Part shown: positions 19,418-28,168 of the stretch, piece by piece | Position numbering within the stretch: position 1 is the stretch's first letter | Layout of the letters: every line of letters starts with the position of its first letter | NCBI RefSeq assembly: GCF_005871165.1 | Contig: NZ_SWKP01000006.1 | Span: forward strand, 62,001-126,000 | DNA: 64,000 nt | Origin: Maricaulis alexandrii | GTDB taxonomy: Bacteria > Pseudomonadota > Alphaproteobacteria > Caulobacterales > Maricaulaceae | Reading direction: 5' to 3' | The notes under the pieces: generated by a model | Told to the model about the DNA's origin: nothing | Database searches by the model: none | The model's input: the letters and a program-made list of their open reading frames with translations, nothing else | Translations under genes and position numbers: made by a program

Positions 19418-20064
19418 CCGTCGTTGGACGGGACCAGCTGACGGGCACCGGTCCCGTCATAGTCCCAGGCATCGAGGAATTCGCTCCACTCGACACGGCC
19501 ATCGGCATTGGTATCGATGTCGTCGAAGGCTTCGCCGACCGATGTGCGGGCACTTTCCTCGGCATCGGCCAGAATGCGCTCGACATAGTCGGGATTGAGG
19601 AATTCTTCCTGGAAGCGAGGGCCGAACTCGGAGAGGGCCTCCTGCATGGAGGCTTCCGCTTGAGCCCGCAATTCCGGGCCAAGCCGACCATCCGCGGTCA
19701 GCCCCGCCTCACGGTAGAGATCGAGCAGGTCGAAGCCCCCATCACCGTCCGTGTCGATGGAGGCAAAGCTGGCCTCGGGATCGTGATTATTGGCATTGGC
19801 AGTCTGGGCCGGCAGCAGCGCCGAGGCGCCCAGGGTGAACATCAAAAGGGTGGAAGCAGCCATGCTCATGGGGAACTCCGTCAGCTTGTTGAAGAAACGG
19901 GGTCCCGGGTCGGCCTTGCGGTCCACCGGATAGGCTTCCACGAAATCGCGCACCACTTCACTCGCGGTCAGCCCTTTCTCGCGGCAGGCCTCCATGAAGG
20001 CCTGCTTGGCGGAATAGCCCAGGCGGATCTCGAGTGATTCAGATTGTTTTTCGCGGCGTGTCAT
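19414..20064 (-). CDS. ribbon-helix-helix / transmembrane / EF-hand fusion protein
   Basis: 216 residues in three parts. Residues 8-45 (SLEIRLGYSAKQAFMEAC, LTASEVVRDFVEAY) resemble the ribbon-helix-helix fold of Arc/CopG regulators. Residues 66-90 are a hydrophobic segment ending in an AQTANA signal-peptidase-like site. Residues 100-200 carry two EF-hand loops (D104-D115, DTDGDGGFDLLD; D184-E195, DTNADGRVEWSE), calcium-binding by sequence. If translation starts at 20064, the RHH part would be cytoplasmic and the EF-hands periplasmic. An internal ATG at 19869 has GGAG six bases upstream and would give a normal secreted EF-hand protein instead. The full reading frame keeps family-like composition, so I list the long form. 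Function unknown. Confidence 0.72.
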   Translation of the reverse strand: MTRREKQSESLEIRLGYSAKQAFMEACREKGLTASEVVRDFVEAYPVDRKADPGPRFFNKLTEFPMSMAASTLLMFTLGASALLPAQTANANNHDPEASFASIDTDGDGGFDLLDLYREAGLTADGRLGPELRAQAEASMQEALSEFGPRFQEEFLNPDYVERILADAEESARTSVGEAFDDIDTNADGRVEWSEFLDAWDYDGTGARQLVPSNDG

Positions 20065-20230
20065 CGGGTGTTACAACTCATCGGCCGGGCCAACAGGACC
20101 CGGTATCCAGCTGGCGTGTTTGAGATGCCGATTGGAACAAAACTGGCGTCCCGAAGCGAGGAAAAACCTGTCCGGACAGGATTATCTTGCTGTAATCATT
20201 GGGACAGAGAGACAGGCCGGGGAGACAGGC

Positions 20231-21316
20231 ATGATCAGGATTTCACGACGCAGCGCGCTTCTGGGAGCCGGGGCCGTCCTTGTCGGGACGCATCCGGCGA
20301 TGGCGATGAAACGATGCACCGTTCCGCCGACCGATGGCTGGCGCGCCCGCACGCCGCTCCCCGTGAAAATCCAGGAGATCTATCCCGCTGTTCTGGACGG
20401 ACGGATTTATGTCGCCGGTGGCCTTCAAGCTGCGGACGGCGACGATGTGGACAGCATCAGTGATGCGCTGCACGTCATGCGAACCGTCCACGATCAGGGC
20501 GAGGAGATCGCTGCGGGCGGCATCCCCTACATGATCTGCGACTTTGCATGGGGCGCCCGCACGTCCCTCCCCGAACCGCGTCACCACCCCAATCTCGTCG
20601 GCCATGCCGGGGCGGTTTACGCCATTGGCGGCTTCCATGCCGTCGAGGGCGGAATCTGGGGGATGCTGGCGACGAATACGCGCTATGATCCAGAGGCCGA
20701 CAGCTGGACCGAAATGGCGTCCCTGCCGGAGCCCTTTGCGGAGACCTGTGCGGTGTCGCTGAACGGGATGATCCATGTCGCCACCGGCCGGCAGCCGGCG
20801 GGCGATGCGAATGTTCAATGGACCGACCATACCGATAGTGGCGCGCATTTCGTCTATGACGCCACGGCCGATCGCTGGCACACCGCAGCGCCCAATCCCA
20901 ATCCGCGCAATTCGGCGGCCGGTGTGGTGCTCAACGGGCGTTTCCACGTCGTTGCCGGCCGGACCGTGGCCGAGGGCAACCAGGCCTTCCATGAAGCCTA
21001 TGATCCGGCGAGCGACAGCTGGGAAAGCCTGGCTCCGATGCCACAGGCCCAAGGCGGTCTGGCCGCGGCCGTGTCGGGCGGAAAAATCTACGCCTTCGGC
21101 GGGGAATGGTTCGACGATGGCGGCGGGGTCTATCCGCAGTGTTGGGTCTATGATCCGCAAACCGATGCCTGGAGCGCCGGACCGGACATGCGCAGCCCGC
21201 GCCATGGTCTGGGCGGTGTGGCCATCGGCAACACGATCTACTCTATCGGCGGCGCGTTGCAGGCTTCCGGGCGGCAGACGACCGGCACGGTGGAAAGCTT
21301 CACCCCCCGAACCTGA
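20231..21316 (+). CDS. Tat-exported kelch-repeat protein
   Basis: 361 residues. The N-terminus MIRISRRSALLGAGAVLVG has a twin-arginine motif (SRRSALL) and a hydrophobic segment, so export through the Tat system encoded at 62.3-63.8 kb is expected. The remainder is a beta-propeller of kelch repeats with double-glycine signatures (IYVAGGLQ, VYAIGGFHA, FHVVAGRTV, IYAFGGEW, IYSIGGAL) followed by Tyr-Asp-Pro ... Trp spacings. Such propellers bind ligands or are sialic-acid mutarotase-like; no enzyme motif is certain here. GGGGAGACAGGC precedes the ATG. The open frame extends 37 codons upstream without support. Confidence 0.88.
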   Translation: MIRISRRSALLGAGAVLVGTHPAMAMKRCTVPPTDGWRARTPLPVKIQEIYPAVLDGRIYVAGGLQAADGDDVDSISDALHVMRTVHDQGEEIAAGGIPYMICDFAWGARTSLPEPRHHPNLVGHAGAVYAIGGFHAVEGGIWGMLATNTRYDPEADSWTEMASLPEPFAETCAVSLNGMIHVATGRQPAGDANVQWTDHTDSGAHFVYDATADRWHTAAPNPNPRNSAAGVVLNGRFHVVAGRTVAEGNQAFHEAYDPASDSWESLAPMPQAQGGLAAAVSGGKIYAFGGEWFDDGGGVYPQCWVYDPQTDAWSAGPDMRSPRHGLGGVAIGNTIYSIGGALQASGRQTTGTVESFTPRT

Positions 21317-21381
21317 TCCACCCTCGCCCCTCCCCCTCAAAGCGAGTAAACTCGCCTCGACAATTTCAGCGGGAGGGCGTG

Positions 21382-22668
21382 ATGGGGGAATTCACACCGG
21401 CGGAATGGACGCGGATCAATGCCTTGCTGGATGCCGATCCAGGGCGCTATGGCTTTCCGGCGCGGCGGGATGACAGCGTCATCCTGTCCTCCTTCAACAT
21501 CCGCAAACTGGGCACACTGAAGACCAAGTCGGACGGCGCTTTCCGCCTACTGGCGCGCTATGTGAAGGCGACAGACCTGCTCGCCATCCAGGAGATCCAG
21601 GACAATCTGGAAGCGTTGGGCTTTCTGAAAGACCTCTCGGGCGACCGCTACGGACTGGCCGTATCGGACGTGACCGGAGCCATTCCCGGCCGCGACGGGC
21701 TGATCGAACGGCTGGGCTATCTCTTCCGCTGGGATACGATCGAACGCACCGAGGTCGCCTCGGACATCTCCTATGACCGCTCGGCGGTGCAGGACAATCT
21801 GCTCACCCACCGGCTGGATTTCGGCGAGGCGCTGAAAACCCGCGCCGCCGAGGTCGCCGCCTTCGACGCCGAGAAGGCCGCCTATGATGCGGCCCGGGCC
21901 GCAAGGAAGCGGGGCGAAGATGTTGAGGTCCCCTCCCGGCCGGAGATGCCGGCGTTCAAACTGCCGCACTTTCTGACCTTCATCCGTTCACCCTATTGCT
22001 GCTCCTTCCGGGTCAAACCGCTGGGCCCCGCCGAACCCTATGAATTCCTGGCCGTGAACGCGCATCTTCTCTATGGCGATGCCTCGGCCCAGAAGGAGGA
22101 AAGACGGGCTGAGTTCTTTGCCCTGCTGGACTGGATCTATACGCGGGTGAAAAAGCAGGACCGCACCTATCACCTCAATTTCATCCTGCTGGGCGATCTC
22201 AATCTGGACTTTGATGACCCGATCGAGGACCGCAAGGAAATCGAGGGCTTCATCAAGCTGATCGACCAGGAATTCCTGAAGTCGAAACGCGCCGCCCGCG
22301 TGAATTTCCCCTTCTTTGATGCGCATCCGGTGCGCGGCGCCGACTGGCTGTTGGACGATGGCACGCCCGGGCCCTTCCGCACCAATGCCCGGCTGGACCA
22401 GACCTATGACCAGATCGGCCTCTTCGTGCATGACAAGCGCCTGCCCAACCACACGGCCAATGCCAGGGCGGGCGAAGTCGAGGGCGGATTCGACTACGGC
22501 ATGTTTGATTTCGTGCGGCTCTTCCTGGACGCCCTGCACGGGACCGACGCCACGATCAACACGCTGAGCCGGACCCAGCGCAGCCGGTTCTTTGCCAAGT
22601 TCGAGCATGATTTTTCAGACCATATGCCGCTCTGGATCCGCCTGCCCAAACCGCGGCCGGGAATGTAG
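21382..22668 (+). CDS. endonuclease/exonuclease/phosphatase family protein (soluble)
   Basis: 428 residues, no signal peptide. EEP fold motifs are ILSSFNIRKLG, DLLAIQEIQDN (metal Glu), AVNAHLLYGD, LLGDLNLDF and DFSDHMPLWI (catalytic His). It resembles cytoplasmic DNase I-like enzymes. A charged insertion (DAEKAAYDAARAARKRGEDVE) sits in the middle. A GTG one codon earlier is also possible, but GGAGG lies six bases before the ATG at 21382. The substrate is unknown. Confidence 0.88.
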   Translation: MGEFTPAEWTRINALLDADPGRYGFPARRDDSVILSSFNIRKLGTLKTKSDGAFRLLARYVKATDLLAIQEIQDNLEALGFLKDLSGDRYGLAVSDVTGAIPGRDGLIERLGYLFRWDTIERTEVASDISYDRSAVQDNLLTHRLDFGEALKTRAAEVAAFDAEKAAYDAARAARKRGEDVEVPSRPEMPAFKLPHFLTFIRSPYCCSFRVKPLGPAEPYEFLAVNAHLLYGDASAQKEERRAEFFALLDWIYTRVKKQDRTYHLNFILLGDLNLDFDDPIEDRKEIEGFIKLIDQEFLKSKRAARVNFPFFDAHPVRGADWLLDDGTPGPFRTNARLDQTYDQIGLFVHDKRLPNHTANARAGEVEGGFDYGMFDFVRLFLDALHGTDATINTLSRTQRSRFFAKFEHDFSDHMPLWIRLPKPRPGM

Positions 22669-22671
22669 CGA

Positions 22672-23130
22672 TCAGGCGCCCGGCTTGGTGATCATCAGCC
22701 AGAAAATGCCGATCAGGGCGGCAAAGGCCGGCCAGCCGAGGATGAACCATATCCGCATGAGGCGGTTGATTGAGGCCGCGTCACCTTGTTGTTCCAGAAG
22801 GGTTTTAACCCGGTACTGGATCCACACGACCGGCAGCCAGCAGGCGCCGATGAAAGCGTACAGCGCATAGGTCGTGAGCAGCCAGGGCGTACCAATAGGC
22901 CAGCCGGCCAAATGCGCGAGAACGAGACCAGACAGGGGCTGGATGATCACGGCGGTGGCGGTGAAGACCCAATCAGCCAGCACGACCTGACGGGCGGTCA
23001 GGGCGAAGGCCGCCCGGTCCCCGGACCGCCAGGCCATCAGCATGAAAAAGGCAATACCCATCCCGGTGCCAAACAGGACGCTGGCCGAGAGGATGTGAAC
23101 CAGCCGGAGAAGCGGATAAAGCTCGATCAA
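22672..23130 (-). CDS. DUF2269-family integral membrane protein
   Basis: 152 residues with four hydrophobic segments. The N-terminus IELYPLLRLVHILSASVLFGTGMG has the conserved His and glycines typical of DUF2269 (YkoY-like) membrane proteins of unknown function. The start appears to be TTG overlapping the stop of the SDR-DoxX gene as TTGA, with GAGGA six bases upstream, so the two are translationally coupled. It was probably selected to work with that protein in the membrane. The stop codon is only three bases from the stop of the opposite EEP gene. Confidence 0.8.
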   Translation of the reverse strand: MIELYPLLRLVHILSASVLFGTGMGIAFFMLMAWRSGDRAAFALTARQVVLADWVFTATAVIIQPLSGLVLAHLAGWPIGTPWLLTTYALYAFIGACWLPVVWIQYRVKTLLEQQGDAASINRLMRIWFILGWPAFAALIGIFWLMITKPGA

Positions 23131-24422
23131 CGTTCATCCTCGGTCGCGGCGATCACCAGGGCGAGCGCCATCATCGGGAAGACTTTCAGGATCGGCCCCA
23201 GCGCGTCCGCCCAGAGCACAGGATAGGTCCAGGACAGCGTCGCAATATAACCAAAAGTACCCAGGATCATGATCGTGGCGATACTGCGAACGCGCCATTT
23301 GGCCACCATGGCCAGCCCCACAGCGATATCAAAAAGGGATCCGATCCATAGCAAGGGTGGTCTGGCAGCGGCCTCAAACCCGGCCTCGGTGAGCACCTCG
23401 TGGGCATGGTCCCTGGCGACCGTCAGGGCGAGCACGCCGGTCATCAGCCAGTAGAGGCCCAGCACCCAACGCGCCAGCGGACGGGCAAAACCGAGACGGG
23501 CCTGCCAACGGTCCTGGACGCCGGATGGATGGGCGGCAAGCCAGTCGTGAAATCCGGCAGGTTTCGCACCGGTGGCATCAAGCCAGGGTCCCGGATCACC
23601 CTCGACATCGAAATCGAGCTGTTTGAGTGAATTCGTCCGCATCGAAGTACGCACGCCCAGCCAGCCCAGAAGGTCACCGACGGCGAAGGCAGGACGCGCC
23701 AGCCAGCGCGGTACGGACCAGATCCGGCTCTCGCCAAACCCCAGCCAGCGCCGATAGCCCCGGACGAGCTCGTCGAAGCGGACCGGTTCAGGACCGGCCA
23801 GATCGAAGCTCTGCTGCGACGGGGCACCCGGCTCAACCAATTGCGCGACGGCAGCGCAGACATCCTCCATGGCGATGGGCCGGAAGACCTGCTCGCCCCC
23901 GACCACCGGCGTGATGAAAGGCAGACCGCACAGCGAACGGATCAGCGCCGTACCACCATAGACATTCTTGGCGATGACGAGCGAAGGGCGCAGGATGAGC
24001 CAGTCCAGATCACGCGCCTTGAGCGCGGCCTCCCCGGCCAGCCTGTCGCGGGCATAGGCGGAGCCTGAGGCATCCGCGACGCCGACGGCGGAAATATGGA
24101 CGACACGGCGGACGCTCTTCTCCTCGCAGGCCTGGAACAGGGCGGCGGCCCCGTCGACATGAACGGCACGGCTGTCATCGCCCAGACCGTCTTGCAGCAC
24201 GCCGACGCAGTTGACGACGGCATCGACACCCTCCAGCCGGGCGCACCATTCCTCGACCCGGTCCGTCCGGAAATCGCAGGCCACCCAGTCCAGATAGGGC
24301 AGCCGGCGGGCGGCCTTGTCGACGCCGCGTGCGGCGGCCAGCACGTCATGCCCGAGGGACTGGAGATGGGCGGCGATATGCGAGCCGATAAAGCCCGACG
24401 CCCCGGCAACCAGTATTCGCAT
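23127..24422 (-). CDS. NAD(P)-dependent SDR/epimerase-like domain fused to DoxX-like membrane domain
   Basis: 431 residues. Residues 1-220 form an atypical short-chain dehydrogenase (ILVAGASGFIGSHIAAHL dinucleotide motif, VNCVGVLQD, YARDRLAGEAALKA). A middle linker follows, then a C-terminal part with about four hydrophobic segments (about 300-425: LGLYWLMTGVLALTV, IGSLFDIAVGLAMVA, FPMMALALVIAA) resembling DoxX-like proteins. The fusion suggests a membrane-bound NAD(P)-linked oxidoreductase, possibly acting on quinone or lipid substrates. GGGAGGGGCGGGG precedes the ATG. It is coupled to the DUF2269 gene downstream. Confidence 0.85.
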   Translation of the reverse strand: MRILVAGASGFIGSHIAAHLQSLGHDVLAAARGVDKAARRLPYLDWVACDFRTDRVEEWCARLEGVDAVVNCVGVLQDGLGDDSRAVHVDGAAALFQACEEKSVRRVVHISAVGVADASGSAYARDRLAGEAALKARDLDWLILRPSLVIAKNVYGGTALIRSLCGLPFITPVVGGEQVFRPIAMEDVCAAVAQLVEPGAPSQQSFDLAGPEPVRFDELVRGYRRWLGFGESRIWSVPRWLARPAFAVGDLLGWLGVRTSMRTNSLKQLDFDVEGDPGPWLDATGAKPAGFHDWLAAHPSGVQDRWQARLGFARPLARWVLGLYWLMTGVLALTVARDHAHEVLTEAGFEAAARPPLLWIGSLFDIAVGLAMVAKWRVRSIATIMILGTFGYIATLSWTYPVLWADALGPILKVFPMMALALVIAATEDER

Positions 24423-24500
24423 CCCCGCCCCTCCCGCTGCGCAAGGCGCCCAGTTTACAGACCCGGCTGCGCAGCGGAAGAGGCGTTTCGGCCCAAGGGC

Positions 24501-26030
24501 TTATTGCCGCAGATAGTGGGACTGGGCGTTGGACAAATGGAAGGTGAAGCCGAGGGTCTCGCCCAGCGCATTGCGATGGAATTCAAACTCGGCATGCCCC
24601 ACCGTCTGCCGGAAATCCGGCATGGCGAAACGGTTGGGCGCGAGAGGAATCAGCGGGCTGAACCGGTCACCCCCGGCCCGTCCGGCCTGCAATTGGCCGT
24701 CCACCACGCGGATTTCCAGATCGCTTTCGAAAATCCAGCCGCGCATTTGCTGACGGACACTGGCCGGGAAGGCCGGGTCGACGGCGTAGACACCGGCGAA
24801 TGCGTCCAGCTCAACCGGATCCAGCGCGATTTGCGGCGCCAGGACCGGACGGTTCATTTCCCAGTCCATCGTATCGGTGACAGCATTGCGGATCTCGTCG
24901 ATCAGCGCACGCCCCTGGGTCCCATTGGTGAGAATGACGAGGCCGTCACCGCTTGCCAAATGCCCTTCAATCCAGGCCCGGTAGGAGTTGTTGGCACCGC
25001 CATGATGGAAGATGAAGCCTGCCCCGCTACCGTCCAGACGCGGTCCCAGGCCGTGCTCGCTGGGGGCAATACGGGTCATCATCGAGACCGCCATCGGTTG
25101 GGACAGGGCCTGCCCCTCCCCGCGATAGCTGTTGATCAGCTCGGCCACCAGCGTGCCCAGGTCGCGAGCGCTGACCCACAATCCGGACGCTGCCATTTCC
25201 GGCATGGCCTCATACCCGCGCGGCAAGGCGACAGCCTCGCCCTGCGCATTGTGAGCCCGGGCGATATTGTCGAAATTGTCCGGCAGGGGATTGGCAAAGC
25301 TGGACCGGCTCAGCCCCAGGGGCTGGAACAAGTGACGGGCCGCCAGATCAGGATAGGTCTGCTGCATCACATCCGTCATCAGCAATTGCGCCAGCGTGTA
25401 CCCGCCACCGGAATAGCGATAGGCCAGCCCGGACGGCGCTTCGCGCGCCAGCGGATCATCGCCAGTCGGTGCGGTACCATTCAACGTGTCGATCACGTCC
25501 GGCAGGCGATCACCGGGCTGGAAGTCGGTAAAGCCGTGCAGGTTGAAGCCTGCCGTATGGGACAGGATGGCACGCAGCGGCACGGCCGTGCCGGAGGCCA
25601 CATCCCGCTCCGCCGGAAGGGTCCAGGATGACAGGCGCGCCAGCACATCCTCATCCAGATCGAGATGCCCCGCCTCAACCAGGCGCAGGGCCAGTGTTGC
25701 CGAAGCCACCTTGCTGACGGAACCGGCAGAAAACACCGTGTCGGCGTCAACGGGCGTGTCACCGCCAGCCTGCAGGACGCCATAACCGGCGGCATGAATG
25801 ATCTCGCCATCCCCGATGATGGCCACAGCGACACCGGGGACCCCGTAATGCTCCATACGCTCCTCGAGCGTCCAGACGATCGGGACCTCGGCCTGCTGGA
25901 TCCGCGGGCGGAGATGGTCGGTGAAATCACCGGGCGAATGGGCCCCGGCCGGTGTGGCGGCGAAACAAGCCGCCAGACTCGCGAGCACGACAATGGGTTT
26001 CGCCACCGGGGCGAAAGCAGACTGAAACAT
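24501..26030 (-). CDS. serine hydrolase of the beta-lactamase class C / PBP family, exported
   Basis: 509 residues with a signal peptide (ends ATPAGA before HSPG). The catalytic domain shows SVSK (S-x-x-K, SAGSVSKVASATLAL) and a Tyr motif YRYSGGGYTLAQ. A C-terminal beta-rich domain (residues ~390-509) follows, as in DD-peptidase and esterase homologues. It could be a DD-peptidase, an esterase or a beta-lactamase. GGAG six bases before the ATG at 26030 decides the start over a GTG one codon upstream. It lies 73 bases downstream of the BlaI/M56-ankyrin pair and is probably in the same operon, where a regulated penicillin-recognising enzyme would be expected. Confidence 0.86.
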   Translation of the reverse strand: MFQSAFAPVAKPIVVLASLAACFAATPAGAHSPGDFTDHLRPRIQQAEVPIVWTLEERMEHYGVPGVAVAIIGDGEIIHAAGYGVLQAGGDTPVDADTVFSAGSVSKVASATLALRLVEAGHLDLDEDVLARLSSWTLPAERDVASGTAVPLRAILSHTAGFNLHGFTDFQPGDRLPDVIDTLNGTAPTGDDPLAREAPSGLAYRYSGGGYTLAQLLMTDVMQQTYPDLAARHLFQPLGLSRSSFANPLPDNFDNIARAHNAQGEAVALPRGYEAMPEMAASGLWVSARDLGTLVAELINSYRGEGQALSQPMAVSMMTRIAPSEHGLGPRLDGSGAGFIFHHGGANNSYRAWIEGHLASGDGLVILTNGTQGRALIDEIRNAVTDTMDWEMNRPVLAPQIALDPVELDAFAGVYAVDPAFPASVRQQMRGWIFESDLEIRVVDGQLQAGRAGGDRFSPLIPLAPNRFAMPDFRQTVGHAEFEFHRNALGETLGFTFHLSNAQSHYLRQ

Positions 26031-26103
26031 CACAGACTCCAGATTTCAGAGGGGTTGGGGTGGACGCGTCAGGGGCTCAAACATCCCGGCGCGCCCGGCC
26101 ATC

Positions 26104-27762
26104 CTATTCGGACGGGGGATTGTGGGTGGCGCCAAGCGACTCCAGCCAGCGCACCATGTCGCGATGCCCGTTGCGCCGGGCTTCGCTGATCGGCGAACGG
26201 TATTCATTGGCGCCTTCGCGGCGGTTTGCGAGGACGGTCAGGGAGACATCCGCCCCCGCTTCGACGAGGAGTTCAGCAACCTCACGCCGGCCCTGCTGGG
26301 CTGCATTGATCAGCGGGGTCTCATCCCCCCGCACATAGGCATTGGGGTCCGCTCCGGCTTCCAGCAGCAGGCTGGCCATATCCGTCTGGCCGCGACGTGC
26401 AGCTGCAATCAGCGCATTGCCGTCACCGGACCAGGCTGAGTCCACATCGGCCCCGAAAGCGATCAGGCGCTCGGCCATGGCCCGGTCGCCGCGCGCCGCC
26501 GCCTTGATCAAGGGACTGCCATCGCCGCGAACACCCAAATCCGGATCGGCACCGGCTTCCAGGAGACGCGCCACAATTTCTGAATGTCCCCGGCTGACCG
26601 CCGCAGTCAGGGCGGTCCCGTCACCCCGGAAGGCCACGTTCGGATTGGCGCCCTCTTCCAGCAATTGCTCCACCTGCCGGTCCCGCCCGCGACGCGCCGC
26701 GTGGAAGAGCCGGACATCCAGGTCCAGCGCATCATCCAGGGCGCGCGACGGCGCGGGTGACACATCGACCACGGCTCCGACATTCGGAGTGAGAACCAGG
26801 CTTCCGGCCGCGAGAGCGGGCAAGATCAGGGCGAAACGCATGACACTATCCTTTCGGGATTGCAGGTCGGGGGAGGTGAGATGATGGATGCGGCGGGCCA
26901 ATCCGGAGCGGGTCGGCGCTGCGGCCAGAGCCAGGGAAGGCGTCCGGATCGCGGCGGCTGCCGTGTCCAGCAGCGCCCCGGCCAGAAGCCGCGGCTGCCC
27001 GGTCAGGCGAACCGCTTCCCGGTCGCACAGCGTCTCCCGGGCCGTGTCGAGAACCGGCGGCAGGACACGCAGGGGCAGAACCCACCAGAACGCCACATCG
27101 AGCAGGCGCAGCCCCAGTGCGGTCCAGGTATCTCCACGACGGGCGTGGGCGATTTCATGCTCCAGGATGGGGCGAGCCTTGGCATCCAGCGCAAAACCTT
27201 CGGGCACCAGAATGACGGGCCGCAGGAAGCCGGCCAGCATCGGACCGGCCACTTCCCGGCTGCGGACCAGCGGCAAATCCCGTGACAGGGCCAGCGCATC
27301 CGGCCGCTCAACCGGATGGGCACGGCGGATGAAGCCCCGCAAGGCCATCAGGTCCAGGATCAGGCGAAGGACCAGGAAGAGGCTGATCCCGCCCCACAGG
27401 GCGAGCGCGCCCTGGGCGATCAGGACCGGGTCGACCGGCAAGCCCGCAGCCCCCGGCTCCGCCCCGAAGACCGGCAATTCGGGCAATTCCCGCAAATGCT
27501 CGTCCTTGGCCGGTTCGCTGGCCGTGGCGTCCGCCGCCCCCTGGACCTGATAGACCGGCACGGTCACCGCATCCCGTGCGGGCGATGGCAGAACGGCCGC
27601 GACAAAGATGAGCGGAACAGTCAGGAAGGCCGCCAGGGCCAGGTCATGGCGCTCCCGCACCATGCGGCGTGGCGCCCAGCGGTCGAACGCCTTCACCAGA
27701 CCGGCCAGCAGCGTGGCACCGATCAGGGTGAGGCCGGCCGCCTGGAGCACGGACATCATCAT
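26104..27762 (-). CDS. M56 (BlaR1/MecR1-like) membrane metalloprotease with C-terminal ankyrin repeats
   Basis: 552 residues. Residues 1-145 contain three hydrophobic segments. The peptidase core has zinc motif HEIAH (202-206, ILEHEIAHARRGDTW) with a downstream ETLCDREAVRLTG that provides the third ligand. A fourth hydrophobic segment (308-328) follows. From 350 to 545 about six ankyrin-type units occur (for example GDGTALTAAVSRGHSEIVARLL and GADPNAYVRGDETPLINAA). BlaR1 carries a penicillin-binding sensor domain at this place; here ankyrin repeats replace it. The gene overlaps blaI by four bases (ATGA), so it is the expected signal transducer that cleaves or inactivates the repressor. The inducing signal is unknown. 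Confidence 0.92.
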   Translation of the reverse strand: MMMSVLQAAGLTLIGATLLAGLVKAFDRWAPRRMVRERHDLALAAFLTVPLIFVAAVLPSPARDAVTVPVYQVQGAADATASEPAKDEHLRELPELPVFGAEPGAAGLPVDPVLIAQGALALWGGISLFLVLRLILDLMALRGFIRRAHPVERPDALALSRDLPLVRSREVAGPMLAGFLRPVILVPEGFALDAKARPILEHEIAHARRGDTWTALGLRLLDVAFWWVLPLRVLPPVLDTARETLCDREAVRLTGQPRLLAGALLDTAAAAIRTPSLALAAAPTRSGLARRIHHLTSPDLQSRKDSVMRFALILPALAAGSLVLTPNVGAVVDVSPAPSRALDDALDLDVRLFHAARRGRDRQVEQLLEEGANPNVAFRGDGTALTAAVSRGHSEIVARLLEAGADPDLGVRGDGSPLIKAAARGDRAMAERLIAFGADVDSAWSGDGNALIAAARRGQTDMASLLLEAGADPNAYVRGDETPLINAAQQGRREVAELLVEAGADVSLTVLANRREGANEYRSPISEARRNGHRDMVRWLESLGATHNPPSE

Positions 27763-28157
27763 GACGCGTCTCCCCGGTCGTCCTGCCCTTTGAGCAGTTC
27801 GGCCCGCAGGGCCTCGATATCCTCGAGTGTCAGCTGTTCTTCCTGAACCAGGTGCTGGGCCAGCCTCTGGGGCGAGCCGCCGAACAGTGATTTGACCAGC
27901 GAGCCCAGCGCGCGGTTCTGCGCCCCTTCCCGGCTGAGCAAGGGGCGATAGATGTGTGCCCGGCCATCCTTGTGGAAGCCGACATACCCCTTGTCCGCCA
28001 TGATGCGGATTGTTGTCAGCACGGTGGTGTAAGCCAGGCCATGCTCGACGGCGAGCGCGTCCGTGACGTCCCGGACGCTGGCTTCACCCCGGTCCCAGAG
28101 GACGGTCATGATCCTGTTTTCAGCTTCAGTGAGTTGTGGTGAGGCAGAACGGGCCAT
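27759..28157 (-). CDS. BlaI/MecI-family transcriptional repressor
   Basis: 132 residues, typical length. The winged-helix domain is at 5-75 (LTEAENRIMTVLWDRGEASVRD, AYTTVLTTIRIMADKGYV) and a C-terminal dimerisation helix follows (LTLEDIEALRAEL). Family members repress their own operon and target genes until the partner M56 protease inactivates them. AAGGA is placed before the ATG. The operon promoter region upstream holds an inverted pair of TTAGTTGA / TCAACTAA (28169-28215), a likely operator. Confidence 0.94.
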   Translation of the reverse strand: MARSASPQLTEAENRIMTVLWDRGEASVRDVTDALAVEHGLAYTTVLTTIRIMADKGYVGFHKDGRAHIYRPLLSREGAQNRALGSLVKSLFGGSPQRLAQHLVQEEQLTLEDIEALRAELLKGQDDRGDAS

Positions 28158-28168
28158 CTACGAATTCC

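Noticed and set aside
26845-26860. Internal ATG with AAAGGAT ahead (26839 area) inside the M56 gene as a separate ankyrin gene
   Set aside because: The frame is continuous with the protease and the hydrophobic segment fits the fourth M56 membrane helix; a second start is possible but unsupported.
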